A program made the position numbers and the translations under genes. 7,196 bases of DNA from positions 11,422 through 18,617 of the forward strand of contig DMCR01000178.1 of NCBI GenBank assembly GCA_003445735.1, read 5' to 3'. The DNA comes from Cryomorphaceae bacterium. Its GTDB lineage: Bacteria; Bacteroidota; Bacteroidia; Flavobacteriales; Schleiferiaceae. The notes beneath the pieces are model-generated. The model did not search any database. It was not told where the DNA came from and worked only from the letters and a program-made list of their open reading frames with translations. Shown in pieces: positions 1 through 5,824 of this stretch; position 1 is the first letter of the stretch; each line of letters opens with the position of its first letter.

Positions 1-324
1 GTGAAGCGTGTGTCGATTTTCTCAAACAAGACCACGCACCAGATCAGATTGAAACTCGCTGGGGCGGAAATTTCTGTGAGTGCAGAGGATCCAGATTTCA
101 GCAACAAAGCACACGAGCGCATTTCTTGTGATTACCAAGGCGATGATATGGAGATTGGGTTCAACTCTCGCTTCCTTTTGGAGATGCTAGGGAATTTAGG
201 CAGTGATAATGTGCGCATGGAAATGTCGGCGCCAAACCGCGCAGGAATCTTGATTCCGGCGGATGGAATGGAGGATGGCGAGGACTTGCTCATGCTTGTC
301 ATGCCGGTGATGCTCAACCATTAA
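1..324 (+). CDS. dnaN: DNA polymerase III beta subunit (sliding clamp), C-terminal part
   Basis: The gene is cut by the left edge of the window, and only the last 107 residues are visible. The GTG at position 1 is an internal valine codon rather than a start. DnaN forms the ring-shaped clamp that encircles DNA and tethers the replicative polymerase. The visible part is the third clamp domain: it carries the RVSIFSNKTTHQIRLKL strand pair, the SAEDPDFSNKAHERI segment, the CDYQGDDMEIGFNSRFL stretch typical of Bacteroidota clamps, and the C-terminal LMLVMPVML tail equivalent to the conserved MPMRL end of the E. coli clamp. A full clamp is about 370 residues, so roughly the first 260 lie outside. 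A strong hairpin follows 18 bases after the stop codon. The identification is confident from the C-terminal motifs alone. Confidence 0.95.
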   Translation: MKRVSIFSNKTTHQIRLKLAGAEISVSAEDPDFSNKAHERISCDYQGDDMEIGFNSRFLLEMLGNLGSDNVRMEMSAPNRAGILIPADGMEDGEDLLMLVMPVMLNH

Positions 325-342
325 AGCAAAGAATTTTTAGAT

Positions 343-380
343 ATACGAACGGCGGCCCGCAGGGCCGCCGTTCGTATTTT
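343..380 (+). terminator. Probable intrinsic terminator of dnaN
   Basis: Bases 343-358 pair perfectly with 362-377 (16 base pairs) around the three-base loop GCA, and the hairpin runs into TTTT (377-380). The stem is very GC-rich in its inner part. The T run is short, so termination is probable rather than certain. It lies between convergent genes and may also stop minus-strand transcripts, although no T run follows on that strand. Confidence 0.7.
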
Positions 381-386
381 CAGGCC

Positions 387-412
387 ATCCGCGCCGCCTT
401 AGCGGCGCGGAT
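387..412 (-). other. Perfect hairpin with the upstream gene's stop codon in its loop
   Basis: Bases 387-397 pair perfectly with 402-412 (11 base pairs) around a four-base loop, 398-401. Read on the minus strand the loop is TAAG, and its TAA is the stop codon of the secreted protein gene that ends at 399. No T run follows on either strand. It could be an RNA 3'-end stabilising hairpin or a weak terminator for the minus-strand operon. The function is inferred only from position. Confidence 0.5.
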
Positions 413-1277
413 CTAGGTTGGTGGGCACCCTGTCATTGGTGGGAGCCACGTCCAAGTTTCTTACCAGTGGATAGGCTTCGTCCATTTCCCACTTGCCTTC
501 GCTCCAGTGGATGCGGTCGTAGGAGAAATCAGGGCCATAGGCAAACCAACGCTCAGTGAGCTCGGCTTGCGAAGGGGCGAGGTGGTCGCAGATAATGCCG
601 CGGTGCTCGCGATCGTAACGCACAGCTGCGGTGAGGGCGCTATTGTATCTGAATTGAAGTCTGTAGGGGCGACGTTGGTATCGCTCATCACCGTTCGCAC
701 GAATATTGAAGATGCGCGAGCCAAAATGCACGTGCTCGGCACGCGTGCCCAGCTCTATGGCGTCGATATATTTAGTGTGGAATGACGTTCCAGGGCGGAA
801 GGTGAGCAGGGTATAGTGCTTTTGGCCGCGGTGGCGCGTAGTCAAAATGTCGTAGCAAATACTGCCAACCCATTGCCCACCTTTGAGCCAGCGGTAGGGG
901 GCGTCCTCAGTGCCGTAATCTTCGAGAACTAATCGCGTTTGCCCTTTCCAATTCTTGTTCCACAGAAAGCCGTGGAAGGCAAAGGTGCCGTTTTCATGCG
1001 GTACGGCCCAAGTATATAAGGCAAAGCTTTGGTCGTCCGGTAATTGGACGCTGAGGTTACGTACACTAGGAAGGGTGTTTCCGTAATTCGAAGGGATGCT
1101 GATAAAGGCCCATAGGCTATCTGCAAACACTTCGGCTAGGGAATCCGCTTGTGGGGCGTTTTGGGTAAGAAGGTATGCTTGTCCCAATGACGCTAGGCGT
1201 TGTTCACTCACCTGAGCTCGAAGCGCTCCTGCGGATAGGAGGGCTAGGAGAAAAAGAAATTGGACCCTACTCCTCAA
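399..1277 (-). CDS. Secreted protein of unknown function
   Basis: I do not recognise a named family. The protein is about 292 residues if started at the TTG at 1277. That start gives a compact export signal: a basic start (RSR), a hydrophobic core FLFLLALLSAGAL, and a likely cleavage after LRA just before QVSEQ, so it is probably periplasmic or surface located. The only ATG starts in frame (1343 and 1334) lie well inside the upstream ferredoxin gene and would add a long basic leader, so I prefer the TTG, with reservation. The mature part is rich in aromatic residues, with motifs such as HGFLWNKNWKG, WVGSICYDIL and, near the C-terminus, YGPDFSYDRIHWSEGKWEMDEA; this style is familiar from uncharacterised secreted Bacteroidota proteins. 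No catalytic motif and no type IX secretion tail is apparent. It overlaps the end of the ferredoxin gene by 11 bases, which suggests co-transcription and perhaps translational coupling. Confidence 0.8.
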   Translation of the reverse strand: MRSRVQFLFLLALLSAGALRAQVSEQRLASLGQAYLLTQNAPQADSLAEVFADSLWAFISIPSNYGNTLPSVRNLSVQLPDDQSFALYTWAVPHENGTFAFHGFLWNKNWKGQTRLVLEDYGTEDAPYRWLKGGQWVGSICYDILTTRHRGQKHYTLLTFRPGTSFHTKYIDAIELGTRAEHVHFGSRIFNIRANGDERYQRRPYRLQFRYNSALTAAVRYDREHRGIICDHLAPSQAELTERWFAYGPDFSYDRIHWSEGKWEMDEAYPLVRNLDVAPTNDRVPTNLDPRR

Positions 1278-1620
1278 AGTGCATAAAGTCTTTCTTCGCC
1301 ATGAGCTCCTGCTCTGTCTCTTTGTGGTCTTCATCAGGTACACAACAATCTACCGGACAAACTTCCGCGCACTGTGGCTCCTCGTGGAAGCCAATACACT
1401 CCGTACACTTGTCCGTTACGATATAATAAACGTCGTAATCTACCGGCTCTTGTGCTTCATCGGCATCATATTCCTTGCCTGAAGGGGTCAAAATCTTGCC
1501 TTTTAGGTCCGTACCTTCGTTGAATCGCCACTCCATGGCGCCTTCGTAGATGGCGTTATTAGGGCATTCCGGTTCACAAGCACCGCAGTTTATGCATTCG
1601 TCTGTGATTTTAATGGCCAT
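1267..1620 (-). CDS. Dicluster 4Fe-4S ferredoxin
   Basis: This is a 117-residue soluble electron carrier with two predicted [4Fe-4S] clusters. The first motif is CINCGACEPECP, with cysteines 9, 12, 15 and 19. The second is C72-x2-C75-x8-C84-x3-C88-P, with the longer x8 insertion seen in the YfhL/Allochromatium-type bacterial ferredoxins. Between them is an acidic linker of about 50 residues. An additional CC pair follows at 92-93, and the tail is acidic. The chosen ATG at 1620 gives the canonical MAIKITDECINC beginning; a longer reading frame upstream to 1782 overlaps the divergent acyl-CoA reductase and is not credible. A TACCTTTG box lies 35 bases upstream. The secreted-protein gene overlaps its 3' end. 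The redox partner is unknown; the divergent acyl-CoA reductase is a candidate by neighbourhood only. Confidence 0.95.
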   Translation of the reverse strand: MAIKITDECINCGACEPECPNNAIYEGAMEWRFNEGTDLKGKILTPSGKEYDADEAQEPVDYDVYYIVTDKCTECIGFHEEPQCAEVCPVDCCVPDEDHKETEQELMAKKDFMHFEE

Positions 1621-1637
1621 ATGTAGGTGGTGTGTTT

Positions 1638-1645
1638 TAGTTTTG
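1638..1645 (+). promoter_or_regulatory. Putative -7 promoter element for the acyl-CoA reductase gene
   Basis: The bases are TAGTTTTG, an exact match to TAnnTTTG, ending 25 bases before the ATG at 1671. No obvious -33 element is present; that position would fall at the first codons of the divergent ferredoxin gene. It faces the opposing minus-strand box at 1656-1663, with only ten bases between them. Confidence 0.5.
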
Positions 1646-1655
1646 CAATCCAACA

Positions 1656-1663
1656 CAAAGGTA
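1656..1663 (-). promoter_or_regulatory. Putative -7 promoter element for the ferredoxin operon
   Basis: Read on the minus strand the bases are TACCTTTG, an exact match to the Bacteroidota -7 consensus TAnnTTTG. It ends 35 bases before the ferredoxin ATG at 1620, a sensible 5' leader. No clear -33 TTTG is visible at the usual spacing, so the call rests on the -7 box and its position. Confidence 0.5.
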
Positions 1664-1670
1664 CACGCGA

Positions 1671-2708
1671 ATGTTTTTCTCAGACCATAGAATTGATGCA
1701 GTTTCCAACTTAGGGGCATTTCTTCGTTCTGTGGCTTCGGGCGCTCCTGCTCCTGAAGGCCTAGAGGATCTAGCGGAAGCATTGCGCGTAGCAGCTACCA
1801 AATCCCTCCGTCACAATGGTTGGTTTACAGAGGCCAACGTGTACCACGCCCTTGCATCTTGGGGCGAGGCCTTGACCAAAAAGAACCTTTTGGCGTGGCG
1901 CGACCGTGAAGGCGGTACCCGCGAGGTCAACCGCCACAGAGTGGGCATTGTGATGGCCGGAAACATTCCGTTGGTCGGGCTGCACGATTTCTTGAGCATT
2001 TTCCTCAGCGGACATTTCGCCGTGGTGAAGATGAGCAGTGATGATGAGGCTTTGATGCCCGTGTTGGCCACGGTTTTATTGCGTCAGGATCCCTTGTTTG
2101 AGGGGGATTGGGTGTTCGTGGACCAATTAAACGATATGGGCGCCGTCATCGCCACTGGCAGCGACAATACCGCTCGTTACTTTGAATATTATTTCGGAAA
2201 GTACCCCAATATCATTCGCAAGAACCGCACATCGTTGGCGCTATTGGATGGTAGTGAGAGCGACGAGGAATTGGTCGCCTTAGGCAGCGACATCTTCCAA
2301 TACTTTGGTCTGGGTTGTCGCAATGTAGGGCACCTTTTAGCGCCTGCAGATTTTGACATTCAACGCGTTTTTGCCAACATCGTGGATTGGAGTGATGTGG
2401 TGAACAACAACAAATACGGCAATAATTACGATTACTACCGAGCACTCTTCCTGCTGAACCAGGAGGACTTCTTGGAGAATGGTTTCGTCATTGTCCGTGA
2501 GAATGAGGAACTGCACACCCCAGTAGGCATTCTTCACGTAAGTCGCTACCAAACGAAGGAGCAGGCTGCCGATAAAATTGCGCAATGGGGCGAAAAGCTT
2601 CAATGTGTGGTAGGGCACGGACATATTCCTTTTGGAAAAGCGCAACAGCCCGAACTATGGGACTACGCCGACGGCGTAAACACCATGGCGTTCTTGACTA
2701 ATCTGTAA
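1671..2708 (+). CDS. LuxC-like acyl-CoA reductase
   Basis: This 345-residue protein belongs to the LuxC/acyl-CoA reductase branch of the aldehyde dehydrogenase superfamily, whose members reduce fatty acyl-CoA or acyl thioesters to aldehydes with NADPH. Visible landmarks are VGIVMAGNIPLVGLHDFLS (residues 91-109, nucleotide-binding region), the ATGSDNTARYFEYYFG segment (161-176), RKNRTSLALLDG (183-194), and FQYFGLGCRNVGHLLAP, where Cys216 corresponds to the catalytic cysteine that forms the acyl-thioester intermediate. It lacks the luciferase and LuxD/LuxE neighbours of a bioluminescence operon. In many Bacteroidota, as I recall, a homologue sits divergently beside the same ferredoxin and is followed by serC; here serC is absent and the gene instead ends three bases from a convergent lipoprotein gene. 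The natural substrate in this phylum is not known to me. The start is the only ATG consistent with the family length. Confidence 0.9.
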   Translation: MFFSDHRIDAVSNLGAFLRSVASGAPAPEGLEDLAEALRVAATKSLRHNGWFTEANVYHALASWGEALTKKNLLAWRDREGGTREVNRHRVGIVMAGNIPLVGLHDFLSIFLSGHFAVVKMSSDDEALMPVLATVLLRQDPLFEGDWVFVDQLNDMGAVIATGSDNTARYFEYYFGKYPNIIRKNRTSLALLDGSESDEELVALGSDIFQYFGLGCRNVGHLLAPADFDIQRVFANIVDWSDVVNNNKYGNNYDYYRALFLLNQEDFLENGFVIVRENEELHTPVGILHVSRYQTKEQAADKIAQWGEKLQCVVGHGHIPFGKAQQPELWDYADGVNTMAFLTNL

Positions 2709-2711
2709 ATT

Positions 2712-4265
2712 TTATGGTGGTTCGGCAGCACCGAGTGTGATGGTATTGCCTCGGGTAGTGCCGTGGATATCATGCGCGGCACCCTGAGGATCACGAACGA
2801 CAGCATTAATTAATGTGCTGGAACTATCCGGCAGGTAGGAATATCCAGCATTGGTGAGCAGCGGGCCTGGTACATAGGTCCAAAATCCATTGAATTGTAG
2901 GTCATTACCGAAGAACATAGTGGTATCACCAAGGTCGTAATGGCCGCCCTCGGGATTAGGCTCGATACGCAACGCACTTTTGCCAAATCGCACATCAAAG
3001 GCTGCGCCTGGGTCGATGGCCATACCTACTTCATTGTCCAAGGAACCGTCGATGATGCTTTCAAAGAACAGGGCCTGCAGGTCGCGCGTGTAGCGAGTTC
3101 CCGTACCATCTTCAAAGTAATTGCTCAAGCCCACTGCCGTTCCCCCGCGTGTGGAGTAGCTCCAGGTGTTTAGGAAAGTACTGTTCTTCGCGGTGTATTG
3201 ACCGCCCAACGCGTAGAGGCCGTACACACCGGCGGGTCCGCTGATGCAGTTGTTCAAGGCGGCATTGCCATAGCCGCCGTAGAGGTTCACGCGTGAGCTA
3301 TGGGTAATAATGGTGTTATTGGCTTTGAGGACCGCGGCACTGTCCAATCGAATGCCGGTCGTTGCGTTTTTAATAATCGTATTCTGGATGAGGTGCTCCT
3401 GATTTGAACGCATCAGGAAGATGCCGCCCAGCACGCCACCCCATTGTCCGGGCACCCACTCGTAACTGGGCTCTAATCTGTCTCCTTGGAATACCACTGG
3501 ATTGCTCATGTTGTTGGCGCCTTGAATGGCGCCGGCGTCCACGGATAATTGGCCGTCGCGGTATACCCAAAGGCCCCCGCCCTTGTGTACATGGATTTGT
3601 GTGCCAGGGTTGATACTCAAGCTACAAGCGCTATCCACCACGGCATAGCCATAGATTATATGAGGTTTGTCGTTGCTCCATTGCGCATTGCAGGGGAGGA
3701 TGGAATATGGAATTTTAATGTCCGGGTAGGGTTCGGGCTGGGTGATGGTCAGCACATTCGTAGGGAAGTGGTAATAGGCGTCCCACACTGCTGTAACGAG
3801 GTCGACGTGCTGGCGTTGGTTGCCGTTTTCAAACCAGATACTGTCGGTATATATTAATTCATCGGCTCCTTGTGCATCCGCGCTTATTTCAATGAAGAGG
3901 TAAGCAGAATCCCCTGCGAGAATCTCGAGGTTGTTCACGCTTTTACCGCTTACCCCGTCGACGTTCATGCGGTAATAGCTCTGCTCGCCGCGGGCTAGAT
4001 AGACCCGGTCCACGACCATGTTTTCGTTGCTGGTATTGTAGACCTTTAGCGTGCGGGTCGAGCTCCCTAATCCCGTGAAGACGGTATCTAGGTAAATGGT
4101 ATCCTGAGAAAAGGAAAGCTGGATATCAGTCCCCTTAAAATCAATGGTTTGTCTACAGCTGAAGAGGCCGAGCGCAAAGAATATTAGGGCTATTTTTATA
4201 CCGAGTTTCACTACAGCGAAGCTACTCCATGAATTTCGCACTCGCAATGAGTGTGTTATGAACAT
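2712..4265 (-). CDS. Right-handed beta-helix lipoprotein
   Basis: This is a predicted exported lipoprotein of 517 residues. A hydrophobic stretch ends in the lipobox LFSC with Cys37 as the acylated residue. Residues about 50-165 resemble an immunoglobulin-like HYDIN/ASPM-type domain (TVFTGLGSSTRTLKVYN). Residues about 215-430 contain repeated short strands with G/N turns (for example PVVFQGDRLE, WGGVLGGIFLM, NTIIKNATTGIRLDSAAV, NNTIITHS), typical of a parallel beta-helix. The last residues DIHGTTRGNTITLGAAE are a variant of the closing D-x-x-G-x-x-R...GA-x-E motif of such proteins. I see no enzymatic residues and no type IX secretion tail. A GTG at 4211 would give a tighter signal peptide (MKLGIKIALIFFALGLFSC); I report the ATG at 4265, preceded by A/T-rich sequence, but the GTG form is a real alternative. 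The function is unknown, with envelope location inferred. Confidence 0.88.
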   Translation of the reverse strand: MFITHSLRVRNSWSSFAVVKLGIKIALIFFALGLFSCRQTIDFKGTDIQLSFSQDTIYLDTVFTGLGSSTRTLKVYNTSNENMVVDRVYLARGEQSYYRMNVDGVSGKSVNNLEILAGDSAYLFIEISADAQGADELIYTDSIWFENGNQRQHVDLVTAVWDAYYHFPTNVLTITQPEPYPDIKIPYSILPCNAQWSNDKPHIIYGYAVVDSACSLSINPGTQIHVHKGGGLWVYRDGQLSVDAGAIQGANNMSNPVVFQGDRLEPSYEWVPGQWGGVLGGIFLMRSNQEHLIQNTIIKNATTGIRLDSAAVLKANNTIITHSSRVNLYGGYGNAALNNCISGPAGVYGLYALGGQYTAKNSTFLNTWSYSTRGGTAVGLSNYFEDGTGTRYTRDLQALFFESIIDGSLDNEVGMAIDPGAAFDVRFGKSALRIEPNPEGGHYDLGDTTMFFGNDLQFNGFWTYVPGPLLTNAGYSYLPDSSSTLINAVVRDPQGAAHDIHGTTRGNTITLGAAEPP

Positions 4266-4271
4266 TTATCC

Positions 4272-4279
4272 TATATTTG
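4272..4279 (+). promoter_or_regulatory. Putative -7 promoter element for rpmE
   Basis: The bases TATATTTG match TAnnTTTG exactly and end 61 bases before the rpmE start. This leaves a leader of roughly 55 bases. There is no clear -33 TTTG. The box also lies only six bases upstream of the lipoprotein ATG on the other strand, so the two divergent control regions overlap. Confidence 0.55.
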
Positions 4280-4340
4280 CGGTCCAATTTTGAAAGAGGG
4301 GTCTGGGCAAAAACTCAGGCTATACATAAAGTAAAACGAA

Positions 4341-4589
4341 ATGAAAAAAGGTATTCATCCAGAAAACTATCGTCCAGTAGTCTTTAAAGACATGGGGACA
4401 GGCGATCAGTTCATCACTAAATCTTGTGCTGAGGCAAAAGATACCATTGAAGTTGAAGGTGTTGATTATCCATTGATCAAGATGGAAATCTCTAGCTTTT
4501 CGCACCCGTTCTATACTGGTAAATTGAAGTTAGTAGACACCGCAGGTCGTGTGGATAAGTTCCGCAACCGTTATGGAAACCGTAAATAA
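4341..4589 (+). CDS. rpmE: 50S ribosomal protein L31, type B
   Basis: This is an 82-residue large-subunit ribosomal protein located at the central protuberance, bridging to the small subunit. The sequence shows MKKGIHPENYRPVVFKDM at the start, DYPLIKMEISSFSHPFYTGK in the middle, and the GRVDKFRNRYG tail. This is the type B form: it lacks the paired CxxC zinc-binding cysteines of type A and has only Cys29, so it should not need zinc. This is normal for the phylum. The ATG is preceded by an A-rich stretch (GTAAAACGAA) instead of a Shine-Dalgarno site, in keeping with Bacteroidota initiation. It is transcribed alone, between its own -7 box and a strong terminator. Confidence 0.96.
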   Translation: MKKGIHPENYRPVVFKDMGTGDQFITKSCAEAKDTIEVEGVDYPLIKMEISSFSHPFYTGKLKLVDTAGRVDKFRNRYGNRK

Positions 4590-4610
4590 GCATTTATTGC
4601 ATCAAAATAG

Positions 4611-4640
4611 AAGACCCGCTTCACGTGGGTCTTTTTTTTT
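4611..4640 (+). terminator. Intrinsic terminator of rpmE
   Basis: AAGACCC (4611-4617) pairs with GGGTCTT (4627-4633), extended inward by a G-U and a C-G pair around a five-base loop. It is followed by an uninterrupted run of nine T (4632-4640). It sits 22 bases after the rpmE stop and separates it from the GlmU-like gene. Confidence 0.92.
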
Positions 4641-4644
4641 GCCC

Positions 4645-4652
4645 TAACTTTC
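4645..4652 (+). promoter_or_regulatory. Weak candidate -7 element for the GlmU-like gene
   Basis: TAACTTTC differs from TAnnTTTG only in the last base. It is the best candidate between the rpmE terminator and the ATG at 4676. No -33 element is evident, and some read-through from rpmE is an alternative way to express the gene. Confidence 0.25.
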
Positions 4653-4675
4653 CGTAACTAACTACAACCACAGCC

Positions 4676-5824
4676 ATGCGCATACAGCTCGTAGATACTT
4701 CAAGCAGAGATCACTTACTTCCTTTAACCTTCACACGCCCTGTCGCCGGGTTGCGATGTGGCATATTGACAGTGGCTGAGAAATATACTCGCCGCGGTCA
4801 TGAAGTGGGTTATGGTACTCAGGGCTATTTGAGTAAGAAGTTTCCCGGTATTGAGGCACCAGAAGTTTGCATTGATGGTGGCGTTTGTCCTACCGAGGGG
4901 TTCTTACAAGCAGTCTCCGCCCTCGAAGAGGGTCAAAGTTTGTGCAAGGGCGATGCGGTCATTGCATGGAAAGGAACTCAACCCTCGGATACAAGTAGCA
5001 GTACCTGCTATAACGAGCCATTGACGATATTGACGCGTTCTTGGGATATATGGACGCAGAATGCGGCGGAGCTGGACAACGATTACGCGCTGTTGACGGC
5101 GGGTCGCAAGAGCGCTCCGGTAGATCCAACCTGCACGGTCATTGGCGATAGAATTTTCTTGGAAGAAGGTGCTAAGGCGATGGCAAGCATATTAAATACT
5201 ACCACTGGACCAATTTATTTGGCCAAGGATGCCGAGATTATGGAAGGTTGTGTAGTGCGCGGTGGATTGGCGTTGGGCGAGCACAGTTCCTTGAAATTAG
5301 GTACAAAACTATACGGTGCCACGACTCTGGGGCCTCATTGTAAGGTTGGGGGCGAGGTGAATAATTCCGTGATCATTGGCTACAGCAATAAGGGACACGA
5401 CGGATTCCTGGGTAATAGTGCTTTGGGCGAGTGGTGTAACCTCGGTGCGGATACCAATAATTCAAATTTGAAGAATAATTACGACGAAGTGAAGGCCTGG
5501 TCGTATGTACACAAGCGATTCTCGAAAACCGGACAACAGTTTTGCGGGTTGATCATGGGCGATCATAGTAAATCTGGCATCAATACCATGTTCAATACCG
5601 GTACGGTTGTGGGTGTGAGTGCCAATATTTATGGGGCAGGATTCCCCAGAAATTTTATTGCTTCATTCTCGTGGGGCGGCCCACAAGGCACGATGGAATA
5701 CAAAATCGACAAGGCCTTGAATGCAGCACATCGAATGATGGAGCGTCGCGGCTTAGGCGTGGATGAGATTGAGCGTGATATCCTTCAGAAAGTATATGAT
5801 AAAACGGCTGAGTTCCGACGTTAA
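4676..5824 (+). CDS. GlmU-family sugar nucleotidyltransferase-like protein with left-handed beta-helix
   Basis: This 382-residue protein has two parts. The N-terminal region (about 1-145), beginning MRIQLVDTSSRDHLLPLTF with the following TRPVAGLRCGILTVAEKY, matches what I know as the NTP_transf_4-type sugar nucleotidyltransferase module of Bacteroidota. It lacks the canonical LAAGxGTRM nucleotide-binding loop of true GlmU. The second region (about 150-325) is a hexapeptide left-handed beta-helix as in acyl/acetyltransferases, including KGHDGFLGNSALGEWCNLGAD (239-259) and NLKNNYDEVKAW. A charged alpha-helical tail follows. By family relationship it may act on UDP-GlcNAc or a related sugar phosphate in the cytoplasm, but activity cannot be read from the sequence. 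The start ATG matches the conserved family beginning. Its stop codon overlaps that of convergent rpe. Confidence 0.88.
   Translation: MRIQLVDTSSRDHLLPLTFTRPVAGLRCGILTVAEKYTRRGHEVGYGTQGYLSKKFPGIEAPEVCIDGGVCPTEGFLQAVSALEEGQSLCKGDAVIAWKGTQPSDTSSSTCYNEPLTILTRSWDIWTQNAAELDNDYALLTAGRKSAPVDPTCTVIGDRIFLEEGAKAMASILNTTTGPIYLAKDAEIMEGCVVRGGLALGEHSSLKLGTKLYGATTLGPHCKVGGEVNNSVIIGYSNKGHDGFLGNSALGEWCNLGADTNNSNLKNNYDEVKAWSYVHKRFSKTGQQFCGLIMGDHSKSGINTMFNTGTVVGVSANIYGAGFPRNFIASFSWGGPQGTMEYKIDKALNAAHRMMERRGLGVDEIERDILQKVYDKTAEFRR

Noticed and set aside
507..785. Open reading frame of 92 codons on the plus strand
   Set aside because: It is antisense to the secreted protein gene, has no recognisable motif, and the opposite strand carries a coherent protein with signal peptide and family-like motifs.
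1621..1782. Upstream extension of the ferredoxin reading frame to 1782
   Set aside because: The extra 54 residues are antisense to the start of the acyl-CoA reductase gene and contain both promoter boxes; the ATG at 1620 gives the canonical ferredoxin start.
3404..3857. Plus-strand open frames of 69 and 102 codons within the lipoprotein region
   Set aside because: They are shadows of the beta-helix gene on the other strand, with arginine/proline-rich or featureless translations and no promoter or initiation signal.
4217..4224. Minus-strand TAGCTTCG as a promoter for the lipoprotein gene
   Set aside because: It differs from TAnnTTTG in one base and would put the transcript start at or past the alternative GTG start, so there is too little room for a normal leader.
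4239..4253. Small inverted repeat CACTC/GAGTG near the lipoprotein start
   Set aside because: Only five base pairs, no T run and no known operator form; short repeats like this are expected by chance.
4280..4340. Possible leader regulatory RNA upstream of rpmE
   Set aside because: The leader is short and shows no stable hairpin, terminator/antiterminator pair or recognisable ribosomal-protein binding mimic.
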